A DNA stretch of 49,559 bases from Acidiphilium iwatense. GTDB taxonomy: Bacteria > Pseudomonadota > Alphaproteobacteria > Acetobacterales > Acetobacteraceae. The stretch spans positions 1-49,559 of the forward strand of contig NZ_JAKGBZ010000025.1 of the NCBI RefSeq assembly GCF_021556475.1, given 5' to 3'. Positions 1-8,684 of this stretch are shown here, one piece after another. Positions within the stretch are counted from its first letter, which is position 1. The number at the start of each line of letters is the position of its first letter. The notes beneath the pieces were generated by a model. It had not been told where the DNA came from, made no database searches, and saw only the letters and a program-made list of their open reading frames with translations. The translations under genes were made by a program, and so were the position numbers.

Positions 1-22
1 GGCAACTCTCCCCATAGTTGCC
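1..22. repeat. Short perfect hairpin at window edge
   Basis: GGCAACT and AGTTGCC form a 7-bp perfect stem around an 8-nt loop. No T-run follows and the sequence to the left is not available, so it cannot be assigned as a terminator or as part of an RNA. The stretch from 23 to about 170 shows no gene. It probably includes the left end of the adjoining IS5-like element. Confidence 0.35.
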
Positions 23-176
23 TCACGGCCCGCGGTTTCGTTCAATCCGGTTTCAATGAGGTCGCCCTCAACCTCGTGCCACGGCGCCAACGGTGCGCGA
101 CCTCACAGAAACCTTTAGATTCCGGCGCGACCGTTTTCCTGATTCATAGCAGATCAGCATTCCGAAAGGCTGATTG

Positions 177-527
177 ATGGGGCGTTATGGGCTGAGGGCT
201 GACCAATGGGAGCGGATTGCGCATCTTTTGCCAGGAAAAGATGGCGACGTTGGGGTAACCGCGAAGGACAACAAGCTTTTTGTTGACGCCGTGCTGTATC
301 GGTATCGTGCGGGCATCCCCTGGCGGGATTTGCCGGAACACTTTGGTGACCCGATCAATATTCATAAGCGGTTCAGCCGGTGGGCAAAATCTGGTGTCTG
401 GGAGCAGGTTTTTGCCTTTTTGGTGGCTGACGCCGACAACGAATGTGCCATGCCCAACTTCGACACTTTGCCCTTCACGCGCGTGAAAAAGTCGCAGAAC
501 TCTGCGGATTTTTGGGCGGTCGACTGA
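177..527 (+). pseudogene. Truncated IS5-family transposase (N-terminal part)
   Basis: The first ~90 residues match the N-terminal domain of IS5-family transposases: the opening GRYGLRADQWERI, the segment YRYRAGIPWRDLPE and the helix around FSRWAKSGVWEQVF. In intact elements the ADADNE stretch leads into the DDE catalytic domain. Here it runs after about 88 residues into unrelated sequence (MPNFDTLPFTRV...) and stops, so the catalytic part is missing. Start ATG 174 or 177. It is followed directly by another broken IS, which suggests stacked insertions. Confidence 0.75.
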
Positions 528-630
528 ATTGTGGTGCTAAAACGAATGGGTTGTCGGATTTAGATTTCTGCGTTTTTCTTGACTCTTGCCGATTCGACAT
601 GGTGCTCTGCCATCTCGCAGGTCAGCAGCC

Positions 631-1044
631 ATGTTCATCCGTGTCAAGAAGATCGGTCAATACGAGTATCTTTACCTTGTCGAGAACGTCCGGGAAGGTG
701 GTCGTCACGTTCAACGGGTCATCCGTGCGCTCGGTCGCCGGGACGAGGTTGAAAACTCCGACCTGCTCGACGGCCTGATCGCGTCGGCGGCCCGACACTC
801 GCGGCGGTCGATCGTGCTGTCGCGGTTTTACAGGGGCGAATTGGCTGAACTGCGCCGGCGCAGCATCGGCCCCGACCTGGTGTTCGGCCGGCTTTGGCAG
901 GAGACGGGTTGCGCCGAGGTTCTACGCCAGCACCTCACGGATCGGCACTTCGGCTTTGATGTCGAGCGCGCGGTCTATCTCACCGTCCTGCACGGGTGCA
1001 AATGCGCGCAAACGACGGGCTGCTCACAAAACCATTCGGCATAG
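631..1044 (+). pseudogene. Truncated IS1634-family transposase
   Basis: From the ATG at 631 the protein opens FIRVKKIGQYEYLYLVEN and continues with RHVQRVIRALGRRDEV, the N-terminal signature of IS1634/IS4-group transposases. Those are normally over 500 residues. The reading here stays family-like to about residue 127 (FDVERAVYLTVLHGCK) and then runs into 10 unrelated residues and a stop. The catalytic domain is lost at the junction with an IS66 fragment, so this is not functional. Confidence 0.7.
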
Positions 1045-1070
1045 TTCGACAATCGGCATAATCCGCAAAA

Positions 1071-1220
1071 CTAAACGACGTCGAACCGCTCGCCTATCTC
1101 ACCGACATCCTCGAGCGCATCGTCTCCGGCCGGACCAAAGCAACCGAAATCGACAGGCTGTTGCCCTGGAACTGGAAGGCCGAACGCGCTGCCATGAAAA
1201 TCATTCAAGCCGCCGCATAG
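1071..1220 (+). pseudogene. IS66 TnpC transposase C-terminal remnant
   Basis: A 49-residue open frame ending at TAG 1218-1220 reads LNDVEPLAYLTDILERI, then VSGRTKATEIDRLLPWNWKA. This is the characteristic C-terminal end of IS66-family TnpC (consensus PLAYLTDxLERI...LLPWxWxA). Nothing upstream in frame continues the protein. A diverged second copy of the same domain lies on the minus strand at 35068-35226. Confidence 0.75.
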
Positions 1221-1307
1221 CCATTCGACCATCGCCTTTCAACAAGGTCGGAGAAACGGCGCTTACCTTTACTTGGGTGCATTCATGGGTGCGTGCATGG
1301 GTACGCC

Positions 1308-2267
1308 CTATGCGATCCGGCCCTTTCTATCAATTGCGAGATTTGGCGAAATGTATTCATCCGAAGCGAACATCCGCAGCGTCTCCAACATAAGGGAGAC
1401 CAAAGCCTGGGCGGCGGGGGCGAAGTTGCGGCGTCGTGCGCGAACCAGGAAGATTTCCCGTTGCAACGACGGTCTGATCAGTGGCCGAAACGCCATTGCA
1501 CGATCGCCGGCCTGCCGGGCCATTAATGCCGGCACCACCGAGATTCCGGCGCTTCGTGACACTAGCGCCTGGAGCGCCGCGACATTGGACACCTCGTAGG
1601 TCGGCCGTGCCAGCAGTGATCGGAGTTTCGGATGATGGTCCAGTTGCGCCCTGATGCCTGCCTCCGGGCCGAGGGACACAATCGGATAAGGAAGCAACGC
1701 TGACCAGTCGAGCGGTCCATCCCCCCTGGTGAGGGGATGCCCCAACGGCGCCAGTATCCCATACCGGTCTTGAAGCAGTGGAATCGCGGTGAAAGCGTCG
1801 TCTGCTGTTCGCCACAATGTCGTGACGCCGAAATCCGCCTCGCCGCTGAGGACTCGAGAGGTCGTGCCCTCGGTCGTGTCCTCAACGACACGCACCGTAA
1901 TGTTTGGATAGATTTGTGCCAGTTCCGCAATAGCCGGGGCAAGAACGAAGACAATAAAAGACGCCGCTGCGCTCACGGTCACGGACCCCTTCTGCCGCTC
2001 GGCAAAGCTGTGAAGATCCTCAAGTGCTCGATCCAATTCGTCGAGCAGTCGCTCTGCAATTGGAAGAAAGGCAATGGCCTGCGGCGTCGCTTCGACCGAC
2101 CGGGTGGACCGATCGAATAGGCGCAACCCAATCTCAGCTTCCAGATCCCGTATGGAGACCGTCAGCGCAGAAGCGGACACATGCAGTCTGGCGGCGGCAC
2201 GCGTAAAGCTACGCTCCCGAGACACCAGGATAAAAGCCCGAAGTTGGCGGATGGTGACATTCAGCAT
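1308..2267 (-). CDS. LysR-family transcriptional regulator
   Basis: 319 residues, the usual LysR length. Residues ~3-62 form the winged helix-turn-helix (QLRAFILVSRERSFTRAAARL, VSASALTVSIRDLEAEIG, LFDRSTRSVEATPQA). Residues ~90-300 are the substrate-binding fold (VLAPAIAELAQIYPNITVRVV). It is divergent from the BKACE-type hydrolase gene, and the short intergenic space holds dyad symmetry typical of LysR sites. Inference: it is the inducer-responsive activator of the cleavage enzyme and the MFS transporter gene. The natural inducer cannot be read from sequence. The start ATG at 2267 puts the first residue directly before the HTH. Confidence 0.9.
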   Translation of the reverse strand: MLNVTIRQLRAFILVSRERSFTRAAARLHVSASALTVSIRDLEAEIGLRLFDRSTRSVEATPQAIAFLPIAERLLDELDRALEDLHSFAERQKGSVTVSAAASFIVFVLAPAIAELAQIYPNITVRVVEDTTEGTTSRVLSGEADFGVTTLWRTADDAFTAIPLLQDRYGILAPLGHPLTRGDGPLDWSALLPYPIVSLGPEAGIRAQLDHHPKLRSLLARPTYEVSNVAALQALVSRSAGISVVPALMARQAGDRAMAFRPLIRPSLQREIFLVRARRRNFAPAAQALVSLMLETLRMFASDEYISPNLAIDRKGRIA

Positions 2268-2271
2268 TATA

Positions 2272-2319
2272 CTATTCCATTCAATAATAGCGCATATGAT
2301 TCTAATTGTTTTATGGAAT
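2272..2319. promoter_or_regulatory. Candidate LysR operator (two nested dyads)
   Basis: CTATT at 2272-2276 and AATAG at 2286-2290 form an interrupted dyad of the size of a LysR box. ATTCCAT at 2274-2280 and ATGGAAT at 2313-2319 form a second, wider perfect inverted repeat. Both lie immediately upstream of lysR, in the divergent promoter space. The assignment is inferred from position and symmetry. Confidence 0.5.
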
Positions 2320-2575
2320 GCAAGCCGATATCGTATGCGCGCTTGAGGAAACGTTCAATGCAATTAGACAAGCCAACGTCATGGCCGACGGCAAGGCGAG
2401 GTTGCCAATTTTGGCTCGTGTCGAGCGGGTCACCGTCAAACGGACCAAGCAGATGGAACACTCCCAGAGCTTATTGGAGTGTCTGGCACCGGCGGACCCG
2501 CGGAAGGTCCGTGCGCCTATCGGCAGAGCCATTGGTCGAATGAACCACAACCACATTCTCCAGGATGAAAGGTAG
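2318..2575 (+). CDS. Small hypothetical protein upstream of the BKACE gene
   Basis: An open frame of 85 residues from ATG 2318 to TAG 2573-2575, ending 4 nt before the next ATG. The protein is charged (ETFNAIRQANVMADGKARLPILARVERV). I recognise no family, signal peptide or membrane segment. No clear ribosome binding site precedes the ATG, which overlaps the candidate LysR operator. The position and tight spacing argue for translation. The missing RBS and family argue for a chance frame. Confidence 0.3.
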   Translation: MQADIVCALEETFNAIRQANVMADGKARLPILARVERVTVKRTKQMEHSQSLLECLAPADPRKVRAPIGRAIGRMNHNHILQDER

Positions 2576-2579
2576 CTAA

Positions 2580-3599
2580 ATGTCCAGTGAAAACGTCAAG
2601 GCGATTGTCTCGAAGCACTTTAGTGAGCCGACCTATTTCGCTCACTTAGACCCGAAAATCATGACGATGGCTAAGCCGCTGATCGTCGGGGTCGACGTCG
2701 TAGGGGCCCGAATATTGCGATCTCAGAATCCGAATATCCCTCTGACACCCAAGGAAATTGCTGATGAAGTAATTGAGTCCGTCAAGGCTGGCGCGACGAT
2801 CCCACATATCCATGTCCGAGATGAAAGCGGCGCTGCTACTGAGGACCCATCCCTCAATAAGGAGGTATGGGATAGAGTTTTTGATGCCGTCGGTGATGAG
2901 ATCGTCACGTCAAACCACATTATGGAGAATCGACTGGCTCGCGGTCTGGACATGTTCAAAGGCTATATCGACCCCTTGGTCGAATGGAACCCGAAGTATT
3001 TGCAAGTCGCGGCTACCGTCACCACTGATTTTTCTGAGCCCACCGGCCCCCTAGCCTACAACATCTCGGATACTGAACTGGCCATTCTTGTCGAATATTT
3101 AGAAGCAAAAGGGGTTAAACCTGAAGTGCAGATGTATGCACCTGGAAGCATAGATCGGATCAAACATGCACTTCTGTCCAAACCAAACAAAATAAGACGC
3201 CCGATTTGGATCAATATGCATTTGGGCAAGCATCATTCGCCCCCAGTAAGGCAAGATCCCTGGTCCCATATCCAGGTGATTACTTGGTTCAATGAGGTGA
3301 AAGCTGAGCTTTCCGGAGAAGATGTGGTGCTTGGGATCTATGTGGGCGGCAGAAATTGGCTACCACTCACCGTACTTGCCATCATGATAGGCGCCGATGT
3401 CATCCGGGTCGGAATGGAGGACAGCCTGTACATGTATCCGCACAAGGATGACATTATCGCCTCCAATGCCGAAACCGTACGGAAGATCATCGCAATCTGC
3501 AACGAGCTTGGGCGACCGGTCGCTACCCAGGCAGAGACGCGGCGAATACTTGGCTTTGGCACGAGCGAGAGGCAAAGAGCATCTGCAGCGGCGGACTGA
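2580..3599 (+). CDS. BKACE-type beta-keto acid cleavage enzyme (Kce/DUF849 family)
   Basis: 339 residues with the BKACE TIM-barrel signature. TIPHIHVRD at residues 74-81 supplies the metal histidines H76 and H78, and VIRVGMED places E280 as the third likely Zn ligand. The family cleaves a beta-keto acid with acetyl-CoA to give acetoacetate and a new CoA ester; the archetype acts on 3-keto-5-aminohexanoate in lysine fermentation. The N-terminal VDVVGAR replaces the more usual V-P-x-G-A, and about 30 residues precede the barrel, so the substrate probably differs from lysine degradation. It is co-oriented with the MFS gene and divergent from lysR. Base composition is visibly more AT-rich than the hyf genes, a hint of transfer. 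Confidence 0.85.
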   Translation: MSSENVKAIVSKHFSEPTYFAHLDPKIMTMAKPLIVGVDVVGARILRSQNPNIPLTPKEIADEVIESVKAGATIPHIHVRDESGAATEDPSLNKEVWDRVFDAVGDEIVTSNHIMENRLARGLDMFKGYIDPLVEWNPKYLQVAATVTTDFSEPTGPLAYNISDTELAILVEYLEAKGVKPEVQMYAPGSIDRIKHALLSKPNKIRRPIWINMHLGKHHSPPVRQDPWSHIQVITWFNEVKAELSGEDVVLGIYVGGRNWLPLTVLAIMIGADVIRVGMEDSLYMYPHKDDIIASNAETVRKIIAICNELGRPVATQAETRRILGFGTSERQRASAAAD

Positions 3600-3631
3600 C
3601 CAAAGGACTGAATTTTAATTCCGTGATTCTT

Positions 3632-3662
3632 GGAGCGGTTTCACCCCAACCGGAATCGCTCC
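3632..3662 (+). terminator. Stem-loop after the BKACE gene
   Basis: GGAGCGGTTTC (3632-3642) pairs with GGAATCGCTCC (3652-3662) over 11 positions, with two G-T pairs and a 9-nt loop. The downstream tract is pyrimidine-rich (CCTCTTTGCTCTTT) but is not a clean T-run. It may act as a terminator or attenuator before the MFS gene, or be a dispersed REP-like repeat. Confidence 0.5.
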
Positions 3663-3735
3663 CCTCTTTGCTCTTTAAACAATTTTAGTCAAATGGATCG
3701 GATATCGGTCCTAACCAAGGAGGGGAGAAACGACA

Positions 3736-5127
3736 ATGGTGCAGAGTGCTGACAAAGTTGAACGGTTTCGGATCGTCGTACCACAAAGTCAGGCTGACCT
3801 GGACCTCCTTCGCAAATCCGCAGAACTTTCTGCGCGTCTGGAGCGGTTACCCAATAGCCGCTTCAATATTATGATACTTGCAGTGGGTATGATCGCCTTT
3901 TTGGTAGAGGGAATGGACACTTCGGTTGTTGCAGCGATAATAGGGCCACTTAAGATGGCATTAAAGCTTACACCAACCGAAACTGGGACATTAAGTGTGG
4001 CTGCTGTACTAACAACGGTGTTTGGCGCATTGATAGTCGGGCCATTGGCCGATCTCACCGGCAGAAAGAAAATGCTGATTGCCGGAGTCTTGATTGCTGA
4101 AGTTTGCACAATACTCACATATTTCGCCAACAGTTTTACAACATTCGTTTTGTTTCGCCTTTTAACTGGCCTCGGTCTCGGCTTTATTTTTCCTATTACA
4201 CTCACCTATCTTGCCGAATTTGTTGGGAGTAAGAATCGGGCATATTACACTGGAATTTGCAATAGCATTCTCGGGCTTGGATATTTTTTGACATTACTCA
4301 TCGGCTACGTCATTGTGCCGTTCTACGGTTATCATGCCCTCTTTTTGGTACCGGGTATTCTCCTCCTGTTTGTTCCATATTTAATACTCGTCGCCCCGGA
4401 GTCGCCCCGATGGCTGGTTGCGCACGGACACACAGCCGAGGCCGACAAGGTAATTTCGAACATTGAGGCAAAAGTGGCACGTTGGACCAAGAAGCCGCTG
4501 CCAGCAATGAGGGAGGTACGAATTGCATTTGATGAAATAGGCAAACCGGGCCGCATATTTTCCAAGGAATATCTGCGAACGACAATCGCCCTCTGGATTA
4601 TGTTCAGTGTTACTTTTATGATGTTCTATACGAGATTGCTATATATGCCAATGATACTGAATTTGCACAGGATTAATCTAAAGCATTCATTGTTATACGC
4701 GGCAATCATGAATGCAGCGGCCATCCCGGGAAACTTGCTGGCGGGCGCATTGATGCACTATATTGGCCGCCGATGGGCAGTTGCGGTTTATGGAATCTTC
4801 ACCGGCATATTCGTCCTTGCATTCAGCTTCGCTGCGGCGCCGTGGTTATTGATCCTGCTTGGCAGCGGAATTTTTTGGTTTGATACGTTTTCAGCTCAAA
4901 AAATGCTGATCAACGAGAGTTATCCGACGGGAGCCAGGGGAACTGGCGCTTCAGCGGCTGAATTCGTTGCCCGTTTCCTTGGAGGAGTAGTCTGGGCGGG
5001 AAGCGTTCCCATCCTCTTGTCTATTTTGGGCGTCCATAGCCTTTTCATCCTGATGGGAGTCGCAATCCTATTTCTCGTGCCGGTCGCCGGTTTGTCAGTA
5101 AAGGAGACACGAGCGGCTATTTTGTGA
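3736..5127 (+). CDS. MFS transporter
   Basis: 463 residues with 12 predicted membrane segments. The motif-A loop GPLADLTGRKKM lies between TM2 and TM3, RLLTGLGLGF is in TM4, and PESPRWL after TM6 resembles the sugar/aromatic-acid porter subfamilies. A strong ribosome binding site (AGGAGG, 3718-3723) precedes the ATG. Together with the upstream BKACE enzyme and LysR regulator, the inferred role is uptake of the organic acid processed by the pathway; the exact substrate is unknown. The DNA is clearly AT-richer than the following operon. Confidence 0.88.
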   Translation: MVQSADKVERFRIVVPQSQADLDLLRKSAELSARLERLPNSRFNIMILAVGMIAFLVEGMDTSVVAAIIGPLKMALKLTPTETGTLSVAAVLTTVFGALIVGPLADLTGRKKMLIAGVLIAEVCTILTYFANSFTTFVLFRLLTGLGLGFIFPITLTYLAEFVGSKNRAYYTGICNSILGLGYFLTLLIGYVIVPFYGYHALFLVPGILLLFVPYLILVAPESPRWLVAHGHTAEADKVISNIEAKVARWTKKPLPAMREVRIAFDEIGKPGRIFSKEYLRTTIALWIMFSVTFMMFYTRLLYMPMILNLHRINLKHSLLYAAIMNAAAIPGNLLAGALMHYIGRRWAVAVYGIFTGIFVLAFSFAAAPWLLILLGSGIFWFDTFSAQKMLINESYPTGARGTGASAAEFVARFLGGVVWAGSVPILLSILGVHSLFILMGVAILFLVPVAGLSVKETRAAIL

Positions 5128-5147
5128 AACGACTTCTCCGTTCCATA

Positions 5148-5164
5148 TCGGACGCGACGTCCGA
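5148..5164 (+). terminator. Short GC hairpin after the MFS gene
   Basis: TCGGACG and CGTCCGA form a perfect 7-bp stem with a 3-nt loop about 20 nt after the MFS stop. No T-run follows, so intrinsic termination is doubtful. The rest of 5165-5311 shows no gene. Confidence 0.3.
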
Positions 5165-5311
5165 CAATTCTGCTGTAGCAAGCAGCGTGCGTTGGGTCAT
5201 GGTGGCTGCGATACTTTTGGATCACGCACATGTAACTTTTATTCGTCAGTGAAAATCGACCAGAATGGCTCAGCATATGCGGATAGACCAGGTTGTGCCA
5301 AGGAAATACGG

Positions 5312-5818
5312 CTATGTCATCAGGCTGATCAGCCCCCTGAGCAAGGTTGTGGGGTCGGGCGGGCAGCCGGGAATGCGCAAGTCGATGGGAACCACGTGTC
5401 CGACTGTACCGACGCAGGCCGGACTTTGGGCAAACATGCCGCCGGTGCAGGCGCAATCGCCGACCGCGACGACGAATTTGGGTGCGGGCATTGCCTCATA
5501 GGTCAGGCTCAGAGCATCCCGCATATTGCGGGTGACTGGACCTGTGACCATCAGCACGTCGGCATGGCGCGGTGATGCGACGATTTTCAGGCCGAAGCGT
5601 TCGAGATCGTAGAGTGCATTGTTCAGCGCGATGATCTCTAGCTCGCAGCCGTTGCAGGACCCGGCATCGACTTCGCGGATGGCGAGCGAGCGGCCAAGCC
5701 GGCGCTGGGCCGCGCGATCGAGGTGGCCGACCAGGGCGGCCTTTTCCGCGTCGGTGATGAGAGGTGGCTGTTCAGTCAGTTTGCAGCGAAACAGGCTTTC
5801 GATCAGGATTCTGCGCAT
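5312..5818 (-). CDS. hyfI: HyfI-like small subunit (NuoB-type iron-sulfur protein) of an Ehr complex
   Basis: 168 residues, homologous to NuoB, HycG and HyfI. The ligands of the proximal [4Fe-4S] cluster are all visible: GSCNGCE, GDCACTGG and IPGCPPDP. The protein should sit in the peripheral arm against HyfG and pass electrons toward the membrane arm. It is the last gene of the xre-hyfBCEFGI operon, 6 nt after hyfG. Retention of the cluster ligands while the large subunit has lost the [NiFe] ligands suggests that the complex still does redox chemistry with an unknown donor or acceptor. Confidence 0.85.
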   Translation of the reverse strand: MRRILIESLFRCKLTEQPPLITDAEKAALVGHLDRAAQRRLGRSLAIREVDAGSCNGCELEIIALNNALYDLERFGLKIVASPRHADVLMVTGPVTRNMRDALSLTYEAMPAPKFVVAVGDCACTGGMFAQSPACVGTVGHVVPIDLRIPGCPPDPTTLLRGLISLMT

Positions 5819-5824
5819 GGGGGC

Positions 5825-7231
5825 CTACAGGTCGCAGCCGGAATAGCCAGCGTTGAAGGATTTGTTGCAGAGCGGGAAATCCGCGACGATGTTGCCTTCG
5901 ATCGCAACCTCCAGTGCCGGCCAGAGAAACCAGGACGGATCGCGGAGAAAACTACCGGCGACATGGCCATCACTGACCCGAACATGCGCGAAAATATCGC
6001 CGCGAAACCCTTCGACCGTGGCGCTGCCGGCACGCGGCGAGGCATCATCCGGCAAAGGGGTGCGCAGCGGGCCATCCGGCAGCGTGTCCAGCAAGGCCAG
6101 GATCAGGGCAACGCTCTGGCGGATTTCCACCATCCGCACCCGGACGCGCGCATCGACATCGCCGGACGTGAAGCACGGCACGACGATCGGCAAAATATCA
6201 TAGGGCAGGTATGATATGTCGCGCCGCGCATCGAAATCCTGCCCCGATGCGCGGCCGACAGGGCCGCCGCAGCCGAGACGGCGCGCGATCGCGGGATCGA
6301 GCCGGCCGGTGCCGACCACGCGATCCTGCAAGGAGGCGGTTTTGTCATAGAGTTCGACGAGACGCTCGAATTGCGCGAGCAGTGCCGGGAGTGCGGTGGT
6401 TAGCGCCTTCGTATCGCCGTCGGCGAGATCGACGGCGACGCCGCCGGGAACGATGCGGTCCATCATCAGCCGGTGGCCGAAACAGGCGGCCGAGAGACGC
6501 AGCACACGCTCGCGCAGCACGGCACCATGCGCATTGATCAAGGGGAACCCGGCATCGTTGCAGATCGCGCCGAGATCGCCAAAATGATTGGCCAGCCGTT
6601 CAAGCTCGGCCATGATGCCGCGCAGGACGATCGTGCGCGGCGGCACGACCACGCCGAGCGCCTGCTCTACCGCGCGGACGAAGGCGAAGGCATAGGCCAC
6701 GGTGGAATCGCCCGAGACCCGGCCGGCAAGCTGGGCCGCCTGATTGATCGGTTTGCCGCGCATCAGACCGAGCGTGCCCTTATGGGTGTAGCCGAGCCGC
6801 GTTTCGAGCCGCACGATGGTCTCGCCATTGACCGAAAACCGGAAATGCCCCGGTTCGATCGTGCCGGCATGAACCGGCCCCACCGGAATCTGATGCACGC
6901 CGGCACCGATGACCGGCTTGAATTCATAGGTGCTGCGATGATCGAGCCAGGGGCGCGGGTCGGGCAAGCCATCGGCGATCAGGCCGTGCAGATCCTGGAT
7001 TGCCCGTTCCATCAGGATCGCCGATGGATGATGCCGCCCGATCGAGGGGAAATGCAGGCCTGATGTAACCAAGCTCACCACTTCGGCTGCCGCGCCGCCG
7101 TCGCGCCGTCCCGCGAGATGCACGACGCCGGCATCGCCGTCGCGTTCCGCCCAAATCGCGACGAACATGGATGTTCCTGCGGCCAATTCCATTGCAGCTG
7201 CCTGCCATGTTTCTGGATCGACCAACGTCAT
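5825..7231 (-). CDS. hyfG: HyfG-like large subunit lacking [NiFe] ligands
   Basis: About 468 residues: a short NuoC-like N-terminal part (FPSIGRHHPSAILMERAIQDL) followed by a NuoD/HycE-like domain. True [NiFe] hydrogenases carry CxxC near the start of this domain (R-x-CGxC) and another near the C terminus (DPCxxC). Here the first is RVSGDS (encoded at about 6704-6721) and the second region reads DFPLCNKSFNAGYSGCDL, so the metal site is absent, as in energy-converting-hydrogenase-related (Ehr) complexes. It should not make or oxidise H2. Start: ATG 7231, 4 nt after the hyfF stop, was chosen; in-frame ATGs at 7258 and 7273 overlap hyfF and remain possible. Confidence 0.85.
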   Translation of the reverse strand: MTLVDPETWQAAAMELAAGTSMFVAIWAERDGDAGVVHLAGRRDGGAAAEVVSLVTSGLHFPSIGRHHPSAILMERAIQDLHGLIADGLPDPRPWLDHRSTYEFKPVIGAGVHQIPVGPVHAGTIEPGHFRFSVNGETIVRLETRLGYTHKGTLGLMRGKPINQAAQLAGRVSGDSTVAYAFAFVRAVEQALGVVVPPRTIVLRGIMAELERLANHFGDLGAICNDAGFPLINAHGAVLRERVLRLSAACFGHRLMMDRIVPGGVAVDLADGDTKALTTALPALLAQFERLVELYDKTASLQDRVVGTGRLDPAIARRLGCGGPVGRASGQDFDARRDISYLPYDILPIVVPCFTSGDVDARVRVRMVEIRQSVALILALLDTLPDGPLRTPLPDDASPRAGSATVEGFRGDIFAHVRVSDGHVAGSFLRDPSWFLWPALEVAIEGNIVADFPLCNKSFNAGYSGCDL

Positions 7232-7235
7232 GTCA

Positions 7236-8684
7236 CTAACCGAGTAGTGTTGCGACATGGGCGAACCAGTCATACAGGAAGGCAGGCAAAGCGAGGCCGA
7301 TCAGCAACACGATGCCGAGATGCAGAAAGATCGGCACCGACGACGCGGTAATCGCGTTCGATCCAGAGCTTGGCTGACCGAAGCAGAGCGCCGTCATACG
7401 GATCAAAAGGGCGCCGAACGCGAGCAGGATGCCGAACCCGAGCAATACGGCGAGGATCGGCGCGCGCGCGAAGGTCGAGGTGATCAGCAGGAATTCCGAG
7501 GTAAAGATGCCGAAGGGCGGCAACCCGGCAATTGCCGCGACACCAGCGACCAGGGTCCAGCCGAGCAGCGGATGGCTGGTGGTCAGTCCCCTGATTTCGG
7601 TGATTTTCTGGGTGTCCTTGGCCTGCGCGACGTGGCCGACCGAGAAAAAGATCGCCGATTTAGTCAGGCTATGCATCATCATCTGCAACAGCCCGGCGAT
7701 GTTACCGAGCGGTCCGCCGATGCCGAAAGCGAAGGCGATGATGCCCATATGCTCGATCGAGGAATAGGCGAACATGCGTTTGATATCGCGGCGCCGATAC
7801 AGCATGATCGCCGCAAAAAACAGCGATACGAGGCCGGCGCTGGCCATCAGGATGCCTGGCTCGATGGTCGCCGCGCTGCCGGCAAGCAGCACCTTGAAGC
7901 GCAGGATCGTGTACAGCGCAACGTTCAGCAGAAGACCCGAAAGCACGGCGGAAATCGGCGTCGGACCTTCGGCATGGGCATCGGGCAGCCAGGCGTGCAT
8001 CGGCACCAGCCCGGCCTTGGTGCCATAGCCGATCAGCAGAAAGACGAAGCCGACATTCAGCATCGCCGGGTCGAGCGCCGCCGCGTGGCGCAGCAGGTTG
8101 GTCCATTGCATCGCGCCCATGCCGGTGCCAAGCACCGGTTTCGCCGCGAGATAGATCAGGATGGTACCGAACAGCGCGAGCGCAATGCCGACGCTGCCGA
8201 GGATGAGGTATTTCCAGGATGCCTCGATCGAGGCCGGGGTGCGGTAGATGCCGACCATCATCACCGTCGAGAGCGTCGCCAGTTCCACTCCAAACCACAT
8301 CAGGCCAAGGTTGTTGGTGACAAGCGCAAGATTCATGCCCACCATCATCACCTGATACATCGCGTGATAGAATCGCAGGTAACGTGGCGTCAGATGGCCG
8401 GTATCCAGCTCATGGGCGATATAGCTCGCGCTGAACACGCTGGTAGTGAATCCGACAAAGCTGTTCAGAAGCAGAAAGACGATGTTGAGATCGTCGATCA
8501 GGAACAGCGATGTCGGCGCTGGCCGGTGCAGGAGCAAAAAAGCGGACGCGATCACCGTCAGCAGGCTTGCGAGGATGTTGATCCGCGACGCCAGCCGCCA
8601 GGACGGCATGAGGGAGAGGATCAGGGCGGCGACCGCCGGCACGGCGATGGTCGCCACCACGGCATCGATGGCGAGGCGGGTCAT
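7236..8684 (-). CDS. hyfF: HyfF-like antiporter-type membrane subunit
   Basis: 482 residues of almost continuous hydrophobic helices, related to HyfF and to NuoL/M/N-type Mrp antiporter subunits. Recognisable parts are YGTKAGLVPMHAWLPDAHAEGPTPISAVLSG (family core around the conserved Lys, Pro and His) and RDIKRMFAYSSIEHMG. Such subunits form ion-translocating channels in complex I-like machines. The start ATG overlaps the hyfE stop (ATGA), indicating coupled translation. Confidence 0.88.
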   Translation of the reverse strand: MTRLAIDAVVATIAVPAVAALILSLMPSWRLASRINILASLLTVIASAFLLLHRPAPTSLFLIDDLNIVFLLLNSFVGFTTSVFSASYIAHELDTGHLTPRYLRFYHAMYQVMMVGMNLALVTNNLGLMWFGVELATLSTVMMVGIYRTPASIEASWKYLILGSVGIALALFGTILIYLAAKPVLGTGMGAMQWTNLLRHAAALDPAMLNVGFVFLLIGYGTKAGLVPMHAWLPDAHAEGPTPISAVLSGLLLNVALYTILRFKVLLAGSAATIEPGILMASAGLVSLFFAAIMLYRRRDIKRMFAYSSIEHMGIIAFAFGIGGPLGNIAGLLQMMMHSLTKSAIFFSVGHVAQAKDTQKITEIRGLTTSHPLLGWTLVAGVAAIAGLPPFGIFTSEFLLITSTFARAPILAVLLGFGILLAFGALLIRMTALCFGQPSSGSNAITASSVPIFLHLGIVLLIGLALPAFLYDWFAHVATLLG

